Origin: Virgibacillus sp. AGTR
Lineage (GTDB): Bacteria > Bacillota > Bacilli > Bacillales > Amphibacillaceae
Assembly (NCBI RefSeq): GCF_016919725.2
Contig: NZ_JAJERH010000039.1
Span: 1-38,907, forward strand
DNA length: 38,907 bases
Direction: 5' to 3'
Below, piece after piece: positions 9,348-17,946 of this stretch (the first letter of the stretch is position 1; each line of letters begins with the position of its first letter). A model generated the notes under the pieces. The model had not been told where the DNA came from and made no database searches. It saw only the letters and a list, made by a program, of their open reading frames with translations. The translations under genes were made by a program, and so were the position numbers.

Positions 9348-9373
9348 TGCTAGAGTTGAAGGTAAATCTAGCA
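9348..9373 (+). other. hairpin in the spoIIB leader
   Basis: TGCTAGA (9348-9354) pairs with TCTAGCA (9367-9373) around a 12-base loop, ending 3 bases before the GGGAGG SD. It could modulate translation. A possible promoter TTCGTC-17-TATGCT (9323-9351) overlaps its 5' arm, so the hairpin may not be fully transcribed. Confidence 0.3.
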
Positions 9374-9390
9374 GCAGGGAGGTAAAGACA

Positions 9391-10296
9391 ATGGACGAAA
9401 ATAAAAGAAAGATCACAGTATGGGAAAATGGTAAACAAGTTAAGCTTTATGTCAATAAGAATAGAGAAATTCCTTCAGGAAGGAATGAACAGGCTGCTGC
9501 ATTATCCGATTCAGAAGATGAAAAAATTCCGCCTTATACAAGGGTATCAGATACAAAACCTTCTAAATTTGCGATGCATAAAAGAAAGTGGAAGGAGTTT
9601 AAGCCTGCTATACTTTCTGTATTGTCAGCATTAGTCATTGGATCCTTCTTAGGAATAATGATGCTAAATATGTTTATCATGATTGAGGATGATAATCATA
9701 TGAGCGGTAATCAGAATTCTTCAGCAGCTGTAACTAACGACGACGATCAAGATAATGATAAACAAGCTGATCGTTCTGCATCTTCTGTTCGTCTAGATGA
9801 AATAAGGGCATATGTACTTCAAGGTGGTGTTTTTTCAGAAAAGGCAAATGCTGATGCGCGTGCTGGTTCATACCGAGACAGAGGGGTTCCTGTCACTATA
9901 TGGGAGAGAGGGGATCAGTATTTCCTGTTTATAGCAGCTGCTACCACTGAAACGCAGGCAGAACAATTACAACAGGGATTAGTTGATACAGACATGGACG
10001 ATATTTATGTTAAAGAGTGGTCTACAGGAAATATTACTACAGACTTAACAAGGGATGAAAACAGTTGGGCACAATCATTTATTAAGACATGGAAGGATAC
10101 ACTAGAATCTGGTGAATTTGAAAAGAACACATGGGATTCACTTCTGAAAGCTTATCCAAAGGATAGTGAGCAGCTAAAAGAATTGTATCAGTCCACTCAA
10201 CAAGTATTAGAAAAAGCAGGACAAGCTGAAGCACTGCAAAAGAAGGCGTTACTGATGGAGCTATGGAAGACATTTGGAACTACATTTAATAATTGA
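9391..10296 (+). CDS. spoIIB: SpoIIB-like sporulation septum/engulfment protein with SPOR domain
   Basis: Bitopic membrane protein; in B. subtilis SpoIIB localises to the sporulation septum through its SPOR domain and aids septal peptidoglycan thinning and engulfment. 301 aa: a short charged cytoplasmic part (residues 1-70), one transmembrane segment (about 73-97, ILSVLSALVIGSFLGIMMLN), an acidic/Ser linker, then a SPOR domain (about 145-205, AYVLQGGVFSEKANADA and FLFIAAATTETQAEQL). A helical tail ends the protein. ATG 9391 has GGGAGGTAA upstream. The position between folC and radC matches the B. subtilis spoIIB locus, but comC and maf are missing. Sequence identity to known SpoIIB is probably low; domain order and place carry the call. 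Confidence 0.85.
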   Translation: MDENKRKITVWENGKQVKLYVNKNREIPSGRNEQAAALSDSEDEKIPPYTRVSDTKPSKFAMHKRKWKEFKPAILSVLSALVIGSFLGIMMLNMFIMIEDDNHMSGNQNSSAAVTNDDDQDNDKQADRSASSVRLDEIRAYVLQGGVFSEKANADARAGSYRDRGVPVTIWERGDQYFLFIAAATTETQAEQLQQGLVDTDMDDIYVKEWSTGNITTDLTRDENSWAQSFIKTWKDTLESGEFEKNTWDSLLKAYPKDSEQLKELYQSTQQVLEKAGQAEALQKKALLMELWKTFGTTFNN

Positions 10297-10399
10297 TTTA
10301 ATTAATTATCAATTTGGTTAATAATAGAAACAGAATTTACTCTAATGGAAAATCCCATTATAGGAGTTCATCGTATAGCAAAATTGGAATAATGCTGAT

Positions 10400-10440
10400 T
10401 TGTACGTCGATACATCTCTTTTGTAAGATAGAGTTATCTT
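10400..10440 (+). promoter_or_regulatory. possible radC promoter and hairpin
   Basis: TTGTAC (10400-10405) and TAAGAT (10424-10429) lie 18 bases apart. The -10 overlaps a small hairpin AAGATA (10425-10430) with TATCTT (10435-10440). Weak. Confidence 0.3.
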
Positions 10441-10460
10441 AGAGAAGAGGATGATCTATA

Positions 10461-11153
10461 TTGACAACTATTTCGCCTATTATGATAAAAAATGTGCCAA
10501 AGGATGATCGACCAAGAGAACGACTTATAAAATCAGGCTCCAGTCATTTATCTAATGCGGAAATACTAGCTATTATTTTAGGAAGCGGTACTAGACAAGA
10601 ATCCGTATTGGCTTTATCGAATCGATTATTGATGCATTTTGAAGGATTAAAGTTATTAAGTGATGCTACTATTGAAGAACTTATTGCTATTAGAGGAATT
10701 GGTACGGCAAAAGCGGTGTTGATTTTAGCTGCTGTAGAGCTAGGCAAGCGAATGCATATATATAGATCTGATGAAAGGCATGTTATTCGCTCTCCTGAGG
10801 ATGGAGCAGAATATGTAATGGAAGAAATGAGAGGGTTAAATCAAGAACATTTTGTAACATTATTTTTGAATACGAAAAATCAAATTATTCACAAACAAAC
10901 TATTTTTATAGGTAGCCTCAATGCCTCTATCGTCCATCCTAGGGAAGTATTTCGTGAAGCTGTCAAACGCTCTGCAGCCTCCATCATTGTTATTCATAAC
11001 CACCCTTCAGGGGACCCCACTCCTTCCCAAGAAGATATCCATGTAACGAGAAGATTGGTTGAATGTGGTAAAATGATAGGGATTGAATTAATCGATCATT
11101 TAGTGATTGGTGATCGAAAATATGTCTCTTTAAAAGAAAAAGGGTATATATAA
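10461..11153 (+). CDS. radC: RadC-family JAB/MPN protein
   Basis: 230 aa, TTG start with a GAGG element 10 bases upstream. An N-terminal helix-hairpin-helix-like region (IRGIGTAKAVLILAAVELGK, about 77-96) is followed by the RadC JAB domain. The metal-site signature HNHPSGDPTPSQED is at about 179-192. RadC is present in most bacteria; its role in DNA repair was questioned after the E. coli radC102 mutation was reassigned to recG, and a metalloprotease or nuclease-like activity is only inferred from the fold. In B. subtilis (ysxA) it precedes mreB, as here, though 1.5 kb of extra sequence now intervenes. Confidence 0.93.
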   Translation: MTTISPIMIKNVPKDDRPRERLIKSGSSHLSNAEILAIILGSGTRQESVLALSNRLLMHFEGLKLLSDATIEELIAIRGIGTAKAVLILAAVELGKRMHIYRSDERHVIRSPEDGAEYVMEEMRGLNQEHFVTLFLNTKNQIIHKQTIFIGSLNASIVHPREVFREAVKRSAASIIVIHNHPSGDPTPSQEDIHVTRRLVECGKMIGIELIDHLVIGDRKYVSLKEKGYI

Positions 11154-11441
11154 TTGTATGTCTACACGATGAGTATCCTTATTGTAAAGTTAAAAAATCG
11201 TTATATGCGAATTCACCATTTCCCATAAATACACAAAAATTAAATAAGACTACTGATGTTTCCATATGATTATACTTTTTTGAAGTTTTTTCTTTTGCAT
11301 GGGTATGTTCATTGGATTTTTTCAACGTAAGAATAGTCGCCCTAGCTTAGGCTAAACAAAATATAGATGGATAGCGATATTAGGAATTAGTAACGTGTAC
11401 AAAACAAAATGTGATGTGAAGCAAAAAGAGGTGGAGTGATC
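11154..11441. other. AT-rich spacer after radC
   Basis: 288 bases with no ORF, convincing terminator or recognised promoter. Only a short CCTA/TAGG inverted repeat (around 11340) is noticeable. It ends in the SD of the following gene. Confidence 0.5.
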
Positions 11442-11795
11442 GTGGACATAAAAGATTTTTATCTTAAAGAGCAAGTATATGATTTAGACGATCTGATTAA
11501 AAATCCTAATGCTTATATTGGCGGATTTAATACCGAATCTCTCGTAACACTCATGAAAGCCAACAGAAAAAAATATATAGAAAGCGGAATTTTATTGATA
11601 GAAGGGGGAATCGCATTTACTTCAAGTTACAAGGAAATTGGCCAGTTACCCATTTTTGATGATCTCCCTTCTTTATATGGTTATTACTTAAATGCGATGG
11701 AAGAATACTTGGAAGAAGGAATTGCTGCTTTTTATTATCCTAGTCAACCAATTGGTGTAAAACTAGAAAAATATGAGGCAGTAAAACAAGATTAA
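11442..11795 (+). CDS. hypothetical acidic protein, 117 aa
   Basis: Not recognised. The start is taken as GTG 11442 (MDIKDFYLKEQ), with AGAGGTGG (11427-11434) 7 bases upstream; GTG 11436 is too close to that SD. The product is soluble and acidic, with no signal peptide or membrane segment. Noticeable parts are YDLDDLIKNPNAYIGGFN, a VTLMKANRKKYIESGIL helix and LYGYYLNAMEEYLEEGI. Codon use and SD look native. It stands alone between radC and the IS-like relic, so context gives no clue. A regulatory or SMI1/KNR4-like protein was considered but no motif supports it. Confidence 0.6.
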   Translation: MDIKDFYLKEQVYDLDDLIKNPNAYIGGFNTESLVTLMKANRKKYIESGILLIEGGIAFTSSYKEIGQLPIFDDLPSLYGYYLNAMEEYLEEGIAAFYYPSQPIGVKLEKYEAVKQD

Positions 11796-11980
11796 CGATA
11801 GATAATAATTCATTAATTGTCAGCGAGGACGTTTTACTACAAGCTCTCGTTTATCATTCACAGCGCTTCTTTGAATTATTGGTAAAGCAGTTAAAGCTTA
11901 AAATGTATACGAATGAGCTTGTATAAATAGGAACAATTAAAAAGAGTATTTCAAAATTAATAATTTAACGTACTTCCGAA

Positions 11981-12260
11981 AGAAGTCTCCATCTTCAAGC
12001 GTGTGAAGAGCGTAGCCCAACGGTAAGGGGGGGAGATGAATTTCGGTTGGGCGACAGCCCAAAGGCTTTTTTTCCTTTTTTGTTCAAAGCACAACCCAAC
12101 AGTGAATGATCGAAATTCATCAAGTGCCTAATGAAAATATAAACTCTTGGAACAAGAGGGTTAGCTTGGTCCATTTTGTCAGCTACCAAAAGTGGCGATT
12201 ATCCAAGAAGCCCCCACTTCAAGCAACCCATAAGGTTGGTAAGTGATGGGAGTAGTTCAC
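11981..12260 (+). mobile_element. probable IS200/IS605-type right-end relic without tnpA/tnpB
   Basis: Two similar structured blocks. Block 1 has GAAGTCTCCATCTTCAAGCG, then GCCCAAC (12015-12021) paired with GTTGGGC (12046-12052), and ends in GGGCGACAGCCC followed by a T run (12049-12074). Block 2 (12206-12260) has GAAGCCCCCACTTCAAGCAA, a hairpin AACC/GGTT, GGTAAGTGATGGG and GTAGTTCAC. The pattern CCCACTTCAAGC ... GGTAAGTG ... GTTCAC is what I associate with the 3' end of tnpB plus right end, where the TnpB guide-RNA scaffold is encoded. No TnpA or TnpB frame remains. Assignment is by pattern memory, not by search. Confidence 0.45.
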
Positions 12261-12381
12261 TTATTGTTTGCCTATTTCTGAAGGGAAGATGCATGAAATC
12301 AAAAAAAGCTCACATATGATATTTATAACACTATCTATTTTATAATTTTTTTCGTATAATTATATAGACGAATGATTGTTC

Positions 12382-12418
12382 AGCGCCATTTTTCAATTTA
12401 GATATGGAAAGTGGCGCT
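12382..12418 (+). terminator. GC-tipped hairpin upstream of mreB
   Basis: AGCGCCATTTTTC (12382-12394) pairs with GGAAAGTGGCGCT (12406-12418), 13 pairs including two G-U, with an 11-base loop. TTGTTGAG follows, a poor T run. It may insulate mreB from upstream transcription. Confidence 0.4.
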
Positions 12419-12655
12419 TGTTGAGCTTAGCATGAGTAGGAAAAACATGGTACAAGCAACCTTGTGTTTAAACTGGTACATAATCTATAAATAATGGTGT
12501 TGTGATATGTATCGCTGATCTTTTCGATGAAAATATTTTACTTTTTCATAGTGAAAAGAGATAATTGGAATCGATAAATTTTATTTTGCGAATAATGAAT
12601 TGTTGTAATTCGTTACATATAACCACATGATTGTGATTTGGAAAGGAAGATCTTA

Positions 12656-13696
12656 TTGGGATTATTTAATTTTTCTCAGGACTTAGGGATAGACTTGGGT
12701 ACAGCTAATACATTAGTTTTTGTGAAAGGAAAAGGTGTTGTCGTAAGTGAGCCTTCTGTTGTAGCAAAAAATACGGCAACAGGCGATATTGAAGCGGTTG
12801 GAGGATCTGCTAGAAATATGATTGGGAGAACGCCTGGGAATATTTCTGTCATCCGTCCAATGAAAGATGGCGTAATTGCTGACTATGATACAACAGCGAC
12901 AATGATGAAATATTATATTAAAAAGGCGATGAAAAATCGCTCTTATTTTGCTAAAAAGCCAAACGTAATGGTATGTGTACCTTCAGGTATTACAATGGTA
13001 GAAGAACGTGCTGTAATCGATGCAACAAAGCAAGCTGGTGCAAAAGAAGCCTATCCGATTTCCGAACCTTTTGCAGCAGCGATCGGTGCAGGGCTACCAG
13101 TATGGGAACCAACAGGCAGTATGATTGTTGACATCGGAGGTGGGACTACCGAAGTAGCAGTTATTTCTTTAGGGGGAGTCGTTACCAGTCAGTCCATTCG
13201 CACTGCTGGAGATGATATGGATGAAGCAATCACTAGCTATATTCGAAAGCAATACAGCTTGATGATTGGGGAAAGATCAGCGGAATCGATAAAGTTTGAA
13301 ATAGCATCTGCGGGAAGTGATTCTCCTAAAGGTGAAATGGATATTCGCGGGAGAGATCTTTTAACGGGATTACCAAAAACGATCACGATTACTGCGGAAG
13401 AAATTGCTGATTCGTTAAAGGATACAGTAGATGCTATCGTTGAAGCAGTAAAGAGTACGTTAGAGAAAACACCTCCAGAGCTTGCGGCGGATATCATGGA
13501 CCGTGGAATCGTCCTATCAGGTGGAGGTTCACTACTGAAAAACATAGATAAAGTCATTAGTGATGAGACAAAGATGCCTGTATTCATTACAGAAGACCCT
13601 TTAGAAAGTGTAGCGATTGGTACAGGTAAATCATTAGAATACATTCAGCATTTCCGTTCCCATCCGAATGTATCATCTCGTCCTAGTGTAGAATAA
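12656..13696 (+). CDS. mreB: rod shape-determining protein MreB
   Basis: Bacterial actin homologue; forms membrane-associated ATP-bound filaments that guide the cell-wall elongation machinery. 346 aa. Phosphate-1 motif [11 protein letters not shown] near the N-terminus, phosphate-2 [16 protein letters not shown] (about 158-173) and the adenosine motif LSGGGSLL (about 288-295). TTG 12656 ([13 protein letters not shown]) is preferred because AAAGGAAG lies 6-7 bases upstream and this matches the family N-terminus; TTG 12638 adds six residues and overlaps that SD. First gene of mreB-mreC-mreD-minC-minD. Confidence 0.97.
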   Translation: MGLFNFSQDLGIDLGTANTLVFVKGKGVVVSEPSVVAKNTATGDIEAVGGSARNMIGRTPGNISVIRPMKDGVIADYDTTATMMKYYIKKAMKNRSYFAKKPNVMVCVPSGITMVEERAVIDATKQAGAKEAYPISEPFAAAIGAGLPVWEPTGSMIVDIGGGTTEVAVISLGGVVTSQSIRTAGDDMDEAITSYIRKQYSLMIGERSAESIKFEIASAGSDSPKGEMDIRGRDLLTGLPKTITITAEEIADSLKDTVDAIVEAVKSTLEKTPPELAADIMDRGIVLSGGGSLLKNIDKVISDETKMPVFITEDPLESVAIGTGKSLEYIQHFRSHPNVSSRPSVE

Positions 13697-13708
13697 GTTG
13701 GTGTTTAT

Positions 13709-14611
13709 ATGTCTTTTTTACGTAAAAAACGTTTATTTATTTTATTAATCGGGTTTATTTTTTTCGTAGCATTAATTGGATTTTCTCTACGTGATAGAGA
13801 AAATCTGACGAATGTTGAAGAGTTTGTAAATGATACCGTTGGGTGGGCACAAGGTATTATTCATGCTCCAATAAATTTTATAACAGATATCATTGGAAAT
13901 ATTGATGACTTCAAAGATACGTACAATGAAAATCGCATACTCAAAGAGAAGTTAGCGGAATACAAAGGACTTATTTATGAAGTTCAAGAATTAAAAGAAG
14001 AGAACGAGGATTTAAGAAATACGCTGGATCTGAAGGATGATGACAACATTCGAGATTATACCCCAATCCAAGCTACGGTTATGTCAAGGTCACCGGAAAG
14101 ATGGATTGAACAAGTAACAATTAATAAAGGATCCAATGATGGTGTAGAAGCAAATATGGCAGTAAGAACTCCTGAAGGTATGATCGGAAAAGTCCTTAAG
14201 GCATCTCCTAATACCTCAACAGTGCAATTGCTTACTGGTTTTGATCAATTTAATCGTATTTCGGGAAAAGTATCTAGAGGCGGAAAAGGTAAAGATAAAG
14301 ATATTTTTGGCATGATTGAAGGATTTGACAAAGAAAGTAAAAGTCTCGTCTTTCGTATTATTGAAGAATCTGAAAAAGATTTAAAAGAAGGAGAGCTCGT
14401 TATCTCCTCTGGGATGGGCGGTGTATTCCCGTCTGGATTAGTAATTGGTACAGTGAAAGAGGTTGTACCGGATCAATATGGTTTAACCAAAACAGCACTG
14501 GTGGAGCCTGCTGCAAATATGTATGATATGAATCAAGTGATTGTGGTAGATCGTTCTGTTCAAGAAGATTTGAAGACAGATGAAGAGACGACGGAAGAGG
14601 AGGGCGAGTAA
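13709..14611 (+). CDS. mreC: rod shape-determining protein MreC
   Basis: Bitopic membrane protein of the elongasome, 300 aa. One N-terminal transmembrane segment (about residues 8-27, LFILLIGFIFFVALIGFSL), then a coiled coil (about 65-112) and the paired beta-barrel extracellular domain (about 120-275, with QATVMSRSPERW and GMIGKV). An acidic tail ends the protein. It starts 12 bases after mreB and its stop overlaps mreD by one base (TAATG), so it is translationally coupled. Confidence 0.96.
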   Translation: MSFLRKKRLFILLIGFIFFVALIGFSLRDRENLTNVEEFVNDTVGWAQGIIHAPINFITDIIGNIDDFKDTYNENRILKEKLAEYKGLIYEVQELKEENEDLRNTLDLKDDDNIRDYTPIQATVMSRSPERWIEQVTINKGSNDGVEANMAVRTPEGMIGKVLKASPNTSTVQLLTGFDQFNRISGKVSRGGKGKDKDIFGMIEGFDKESKSLVFRIIEESEKDLKEGELVISSGMGGVFPSGLVIGTVKEVVPDQYGLTKTALVEPAANMYDMNQVIVVDRSVQEDLKTDEETTEEEGE

Positions 14612-15150
14612 TGAAACGTTTATACTTGCCTTTAATCCTATTCCTGCTCTTAGTATTAGAAGGTGTGGCGCTCGAATTATTGCCTGGTAATTTGCTTACA
14701 AGTGACTTGCTTATTGTTCCACATTGGGTACTTATTTTTTTAGTGTTTATTGCTATTTTTTATGATAAAGATCAAACGTATTTTTCCGTGTTGTATGCTT
14801 TACTATTTGGTCTCTTAATCGATATCGTATATACAGATGTATTAGGTGTCTATATGTTTTCTTATGCATTGATTATATATGCGGTACATGGTTTTAAAAA
14901 GTTGTTACATGGAAATATTTATGTTGCTATGTTGCTTGGTGTATGCGGGATTGCCCTGGCAGACGTTAGCATTCATCTGATATACACGGTTATAGGGAAA
15001 ACGGATATGGTTTGGAAAGCTTATTTAATGCATCGAATGCTACCAACAATTGGATCTAATTTAGTATTTTTACTAATGCTGTATCCAATAGTTGTAAAAA
15101 AACTTACTACTTGGGGAAGAGAGCAATTAACAAAGAGTAATACAATATAA
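14611..15150 (+). CDS. mreD: rod shape-determining protein MreD
   Basis: Integral membrane subunit of the MreBCD complex, 179 aa and highly hydrophobic, with about five to six predicted helices (for example VLIFLVFIAIFYD and LLFGLLIDIVYTDVLGVYMF). The polar, membrane-embedded LIDIVYTDVLG stretch is typical of the family. ATG overlaps the mreC stop. Confidence 0.94.
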   Translation: MKRLYLPLILFLLLVLEGVALELLPGNLLTSDLLIVPHWVLIFLVFIAIFYDKDQTYFSVLYALLFGLLIDIVYTDVLGVYMFSYALIIYAVHGFKKLLHGNIYVAMLLGVCGIALADVSIHLIYTVIGKTDMVWKAYLMHRMLPTIGSNLVFLLMLYPIVVKKLTTWGREQLTKSNTI

Positions 15151-15196
15151 AAAATGGTTGCTCTAGATTCTCTTGTTATGTGAATGAGGTGAACGT

Positions 15197-15886
15197 GTGG
15201 TACAGGAAAAAAAACAATTGATTACAATGAAAGGCACGAAAGATGGACTTACACTGTTTATTGATGACACATGTTCGTTTGAAAAAGCTATTTTCGAACT
15301 CGATCATAAAATGAAGGAAAGCCGTCCAAAGCAGGATGAACCGATTGTTGCAGTGAGAGTTAAATTAGGTACCCGGTATCTACATGATGAGCAAATAGAA
15401 CAGTTGAAACAAGTTATTGGTGCTAAAAATAGATTCACTATTCATTCTATTGAATCTGACGTTGTCCGACGTGAAGAGGCGCGTATGTGGCAGACGAATA
15501 GTGAGGTGAAAGCAATTAACCGTATTGTACGGTCAGGTCAAGTGCTACATGTTACCGGTGATCTCTTGCTTTTGGGTGATGTGAACCCCGGTGGAAAAGT
15601 AATCGCGACAGGTAATATTTACATAATGGGGAATTTACGAGGAATTGCTCATGCAGGAATTGATGGTGATAGAGAAGCATTCATAGCAGCATCTTTTATG
15701 AATCCAAGTCAGCTGCGAATTGCTGATTATATCAGTCGTGCTCCAGACTATGAATCTGATGGTGTGTATATGGAATGTGGTCTTGTAGATGAAGAGAAAG
15801 ATAAAATTATAATTGATCGACTACAAGTACTTTCACATAGACGAAAAGAAATAAACAGATTCGAAAGGAGAATACAAAATGGGTGA
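15197..15886 (+). CDS. minC: septum site-determining protein MinC
   Basis: Inhibitor of FtsZ assembly, delivered to membranes by MinD. 229 aa. The N-terminal FtsZ-acting domain (about 1-100) is followed by the C-terminal right-handed beta-helix (about 118-215, VLHVTGDLLLLGDVNPGGKV and GNIYIMGNLRGIAHAG). GTG start with GAGGTGA 4 bases upstream. The 3' end overlaps minD by 8 bases, so stoichiometric co-translation is expected. Confidence 0.96.
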   Translation: MVQEKKQLITMKGTKDGLTLFIDDTCSFEKAIFELDHKMKESRPKQDEPIVAVRVKLGTRYLHDEQIEQLKQVIGAKNRFTIHSIESDVVRREEARMWQTNSEVKAINRIVRSGQVLHVTGDLLLLGDVNPGGKVIATGNIYIMGNLRGIAHAGIDGDREAFIAASFMNPSQLRIADYISRAPDYESDGVYMECGLVDEEKDKIIIDRLQVLSHRRKEINRFERRIQNG

Positions 15887-16679
15887 AGCGATCGTTATTA
15901 CATCTGGTAAAGGTGGAGTTGGTAAAACAACAACTACAGCCAATATAGGTACTGCATTAGCACTTATGGATAAGAAGGTTTGTTTAATAGATACAGATAT
16001 CGGTCTAAGAAATCTCGATGTAGTGATGGGGCTCGAAAATAGAATCATTTACGATATTGTAGATGTTATTGAAGAGAGATGTAAGTTAAAACAAGCATTA
16101 ATAAAAGATAAACGGTTTGATTATTTATCTGTACTTCCAGCTGCACAAACAAGTGATAAGTCTGCTGTTACGACAGAAGGCATGAAGAAAATAATCGCAG
16201 AGTTAAAACAAGAGTATGATTATATAATAATTGATTGTCCTGCTGGAATTGAACAAGGCTTTCAAAATGCGATTGTTGGTGCGGATAAAGCGATCGTTGT
16301 CACAACACCTGAGAAATCTAGTGTACGAGATGCAGATAGGATAATAGGATTATTAGAGAAAGAGGAGATGGCTGAGCCTCCACGATTAGTAATTAATCGA
16401 ATTCGTAATCACATGATGAAAAGTGGGGATATGTTGGAAATAGATGAGGTCGTGCAGGTATTATCTATTGATTTAGTTGGAATTGTTATTGATGATGATG
16501 AAGTTATCAAGGCTTCCAATAAAGGAGAACCAGTAGCCTTTCAACCAACTACAAAGGCTTCTATAGCTTATCGAAATATTGCTCGAAGAATATTGGGAGA
16601 AACTGTCCCGTTACAGTCTCTAGATACTGAAAAAGGTATGATGCAAAAAGTGAAGAAGTTCTTTGGTATGCGCGCTTAA
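15879..16679 (+). CDS. minD: septum site-determining ATPase MinD
   Basis: Membrane-cycling ATPase that recruits MinC to block division away from midcell. 266 aa. Deviant Walker A GKGGVGKTT at residues 10-18, switch motif DTDIGLRNLD, and Walker B-like YIIIDCPAGIE. A C-terminal amphipathic targeting helix MMQKVKKFFGM is present. AAAGGAG lies upstream inside minC. No MinE gene is near, in line with Bacillus, which uses DivIVA/MinJ. Confidence 0.98.
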   Translation: MGEAIVITSGKGGVGKTTTTANIGTALALMDKKVCLIDTDIGLRNLDVVMGLENRIIYDIVDVIEERCKLKQALIKDKRFDYLSVLPAAQTSDKSAVTTEGMKKIIAELKQEYDYIIIDCPAGIEQGFQNAIVGADKAIVVTTPEKSSVRDADRIIGLLEKEEMAEPPRLVINRIRNHMMKSGDMLEIDEVVQVLSIDLVGIVIDDDEVIKASNKGEPVAFQPTTKASIAYRNIARRILGETVPLQSLDTEKGMMQKVKKFFGMRA

Positions 16680-16933
16680 TAATTGATTGGTGTTAGAATA
16701 TCATTAAACCGAGAATTTCCATTCACAAATAGTAATGTTATTCTTTCATCGATATCTATAATATGGGATGCTTTCCTCGTGTACGGCCTTAGTTAACACT
16801 GCACATTAACTTTATGCTGAATTGCTTAATTTTTGGACTTGCAAGAGGCCAGCGTATTTCCTCTACTGGGTGTAACGGATCATTGTATGACTTCCTTTCG
16901 GTAGGAATTATCACATATCAAAAAAAGAACGAT

Positions 16934-16990
16934 TCTGAACTACTATCTGGATATAACTTTGTATATTTGGATTATAGTTCAGAGTTTTTT
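16934..16990 (+). terminator. terminator of the mreBCD-minCD operon
   Basis: TCTGAACTA (16934-16942) pairs with TAGTTCAGA (16975-16983), followed by GTTTTTTT. The long loop contains a secondary ATATA/TATAT pairing. Confidence 0.65.
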
Positions 16991-17100
16991 TATCCCACAT
17001 ATAACTGGCAGTAGAACACCCACTTCAAGCAATAAAGTGAAATCAAAAATGGTAAGTGAGAGATAAACAAAATCCCCAACTGATTGGAGTTGCACTTTAT
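16991..17100 (+). repeat. structured intergenic repeat, copy B (short form)
   Basis: Begins TATCCCACATATAACTGGCAG, shared with 21819-22000. It contains CCCACTTCAAGCAATAAAGTG, GGTAAGTG and GATAAACAAAATCCCC, and ends TGCACTTTAT. Inner pairing CACTT/AAGTG; end pairing ATAAAGTG (17032-17039) with CACTTTAT (17093-17100). It lacks the second arm ACTGCCAGT and the middle module present in the longer copies, so it looks like an internal deletion. Confidence 0.75.
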
Positions 17101-17124
17101 TACTAGCATCTATATACTTTCTAA

Positions 17125-17152
17125 CATATCTTGACTCATTGACTCATACACT
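17125..17152 (+). promoter_or_regulatory. sigma-E-type promoter of spoIVF
   Basis: CATATC (17125-17130) and CATACACT (17145-17152) lie 14 bases apart and match the sigma-E consensus well. Transcription would start near 17159, which excludes the in-frame TTG at 17152 as the spoIVFA start. The B. subtilis spoIVF operon is sigma-E dependent. Confidence 0.65.
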
Positions 17153-17184
17153 TGTACAAATGCATGAGAAGGATTGTGAGGAAT

Positions 17185-17946
17185 ATGAGTAAAGGAATAA
17201 AAAAAGTGCGCCAATCAATTGAGCAACGTAAGAAGGCTCGAGGAGTTCCCTATTCAGGGAGTTCGAAAAAACAGTTTACTCCTCCTATCTTGCAGGAAGA
17301 GGAAAAACATGGCTATGCTCCAGTTATTTCTGATTCAGGAATGACAAGGGAGAGGCAGAATAGAATGGTATCGGGGTTTATGTTGAAAGGTATTCTTTCT
17401 GTATTGTTATTTTTGGGTGTTGCATTACTTTGGCAGATGGATTCACCAAGATTACAATCATCTAAAGAGTGGACAAGCAATGTATTAACAGAAGAGTTTC
17501 CTTTTGCGAAAGTGAATGTATGGTATCAAGATACTTTTGGCAGTCCTCTAGCATTTGTACCTGAAGAGAGTAAACAACAGGCAGAAGTTGCAGCTATGCC
17601 TGTAAATGGAAGTGTAGCAGAATCTTTCCAAACAAATGGAACGGGCATACGTATTGCACCTGAAGGACAAACAGAAGTTACGGCACTACAGGAAGGAATT
17701 GTTATCTTCGCTGGAAATGATCGTGAAACTAATAAAACCATTGTTGTTCAGCATCCAGATAGTAGTAAGACAACCTACGGATATTTAAGTAACATTGATG
17801 TTCATTTATATCAGCATGTTTCAGGTAATCAGAAGATTGGACAATTTACACCTAATGAAGAAAGTGACACGGTGTTTTTTTCAATAGAAAAGGACAATAA
17901 TTACATTGACCCAGTACAGGTGATAAAAGTTGACGATGTCCAATAA
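17185..17946 (+). CDS. spoIVFA: SpoIVFA, regulator of the pro-sigma-K protease
   Basis: Mother-cell protein in the outer forespore membrane that holds SpoIVFB with BofA and is cut by SpoIVB. About 253 aa. ATG 17185 (MSKGIKKVRQ) fits the family N-terminus and the promoter position; AAGGA is 11 bases upstream. It has a basic cytoplasmic part, one transmembrane segment (about residues 65-85, MLKGILSVLLFLGVALLW) and a C-terminal degenerate LytM/M23 domain (about 155-245, with IVVQHPDSSKTTYGYLSNID). The usual M23 zinc ligands are not evident, as expected for SpoIVFA. Its end overlaps spoIVFB. Confidence 0.93.
   Translation: MSKGIKKVRQSIEQRKKARGVPYSGSSKKQFTPPILQEEEKHGYAPVISDSGMTRERQNRMVSGFMLKGILSVLLFLGVALLWQMDSPRLQSSKEWTSNVLTEEFPFAKVNVWYQDTFGSPLAFVPEESKQQAEVAAMPVNGSVAESFQTNGTGIRIAPEGQTEVTALQEGIVIFAGNDRETNKTIVVQHPDSSKTTYGYLSNIDVHLYQHVSGNQKIGQFTPNEESDTVFFSIEKDNNYIDPVQVIKVDDVQ

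Larger units (their letters stand above)
11796..12655. other. long gene-free interval before mreB
   Basis: 860 bases without a credible gene. It contains two blocks resembling IS200/IS605 right ends (11981-12071 and 12206-12260) and a terminator-like hairpin (12382-12418). The last 230 bases are AT-rich and must carry the mreB promoter, which I could not place confidently. A 64-codon minus-strand frame (11995-12189) lies wholly in the relic and is not called. Confidence 0.6.
16680..17184. other. interval between minD and spoIVFA
   Basis: 505 bases; in B. subtilis these genes are close. The first 250 bases hold only small inverted repeats (GTTAA/TTAAC near 16793, TTCCT/AGGAA near 16890). Then come a terminator (16934-16990), a structured repeat (16991-17100) and the sigma-E-like promoter. 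A 66-codon frame (16814-17014) runs into the repeat, lacks an SD and is not called. Confidence 0.6.

Noticed and set aside
11995-12189. 64-codon minus-strand frame before mreB
   Set aside because: Embedded in the IS-like relic with no SD or recognisable domain.
13237-13644. 135-codon minus-strand frame over mreB
   Set aside because: Shadow of a highly conserved coding region.
16814-17014. 66-codon frame between minD and spoIVFA
   Set aside because: No SD, and its 3' end runs through a terminator hairpin into a structured repeat.
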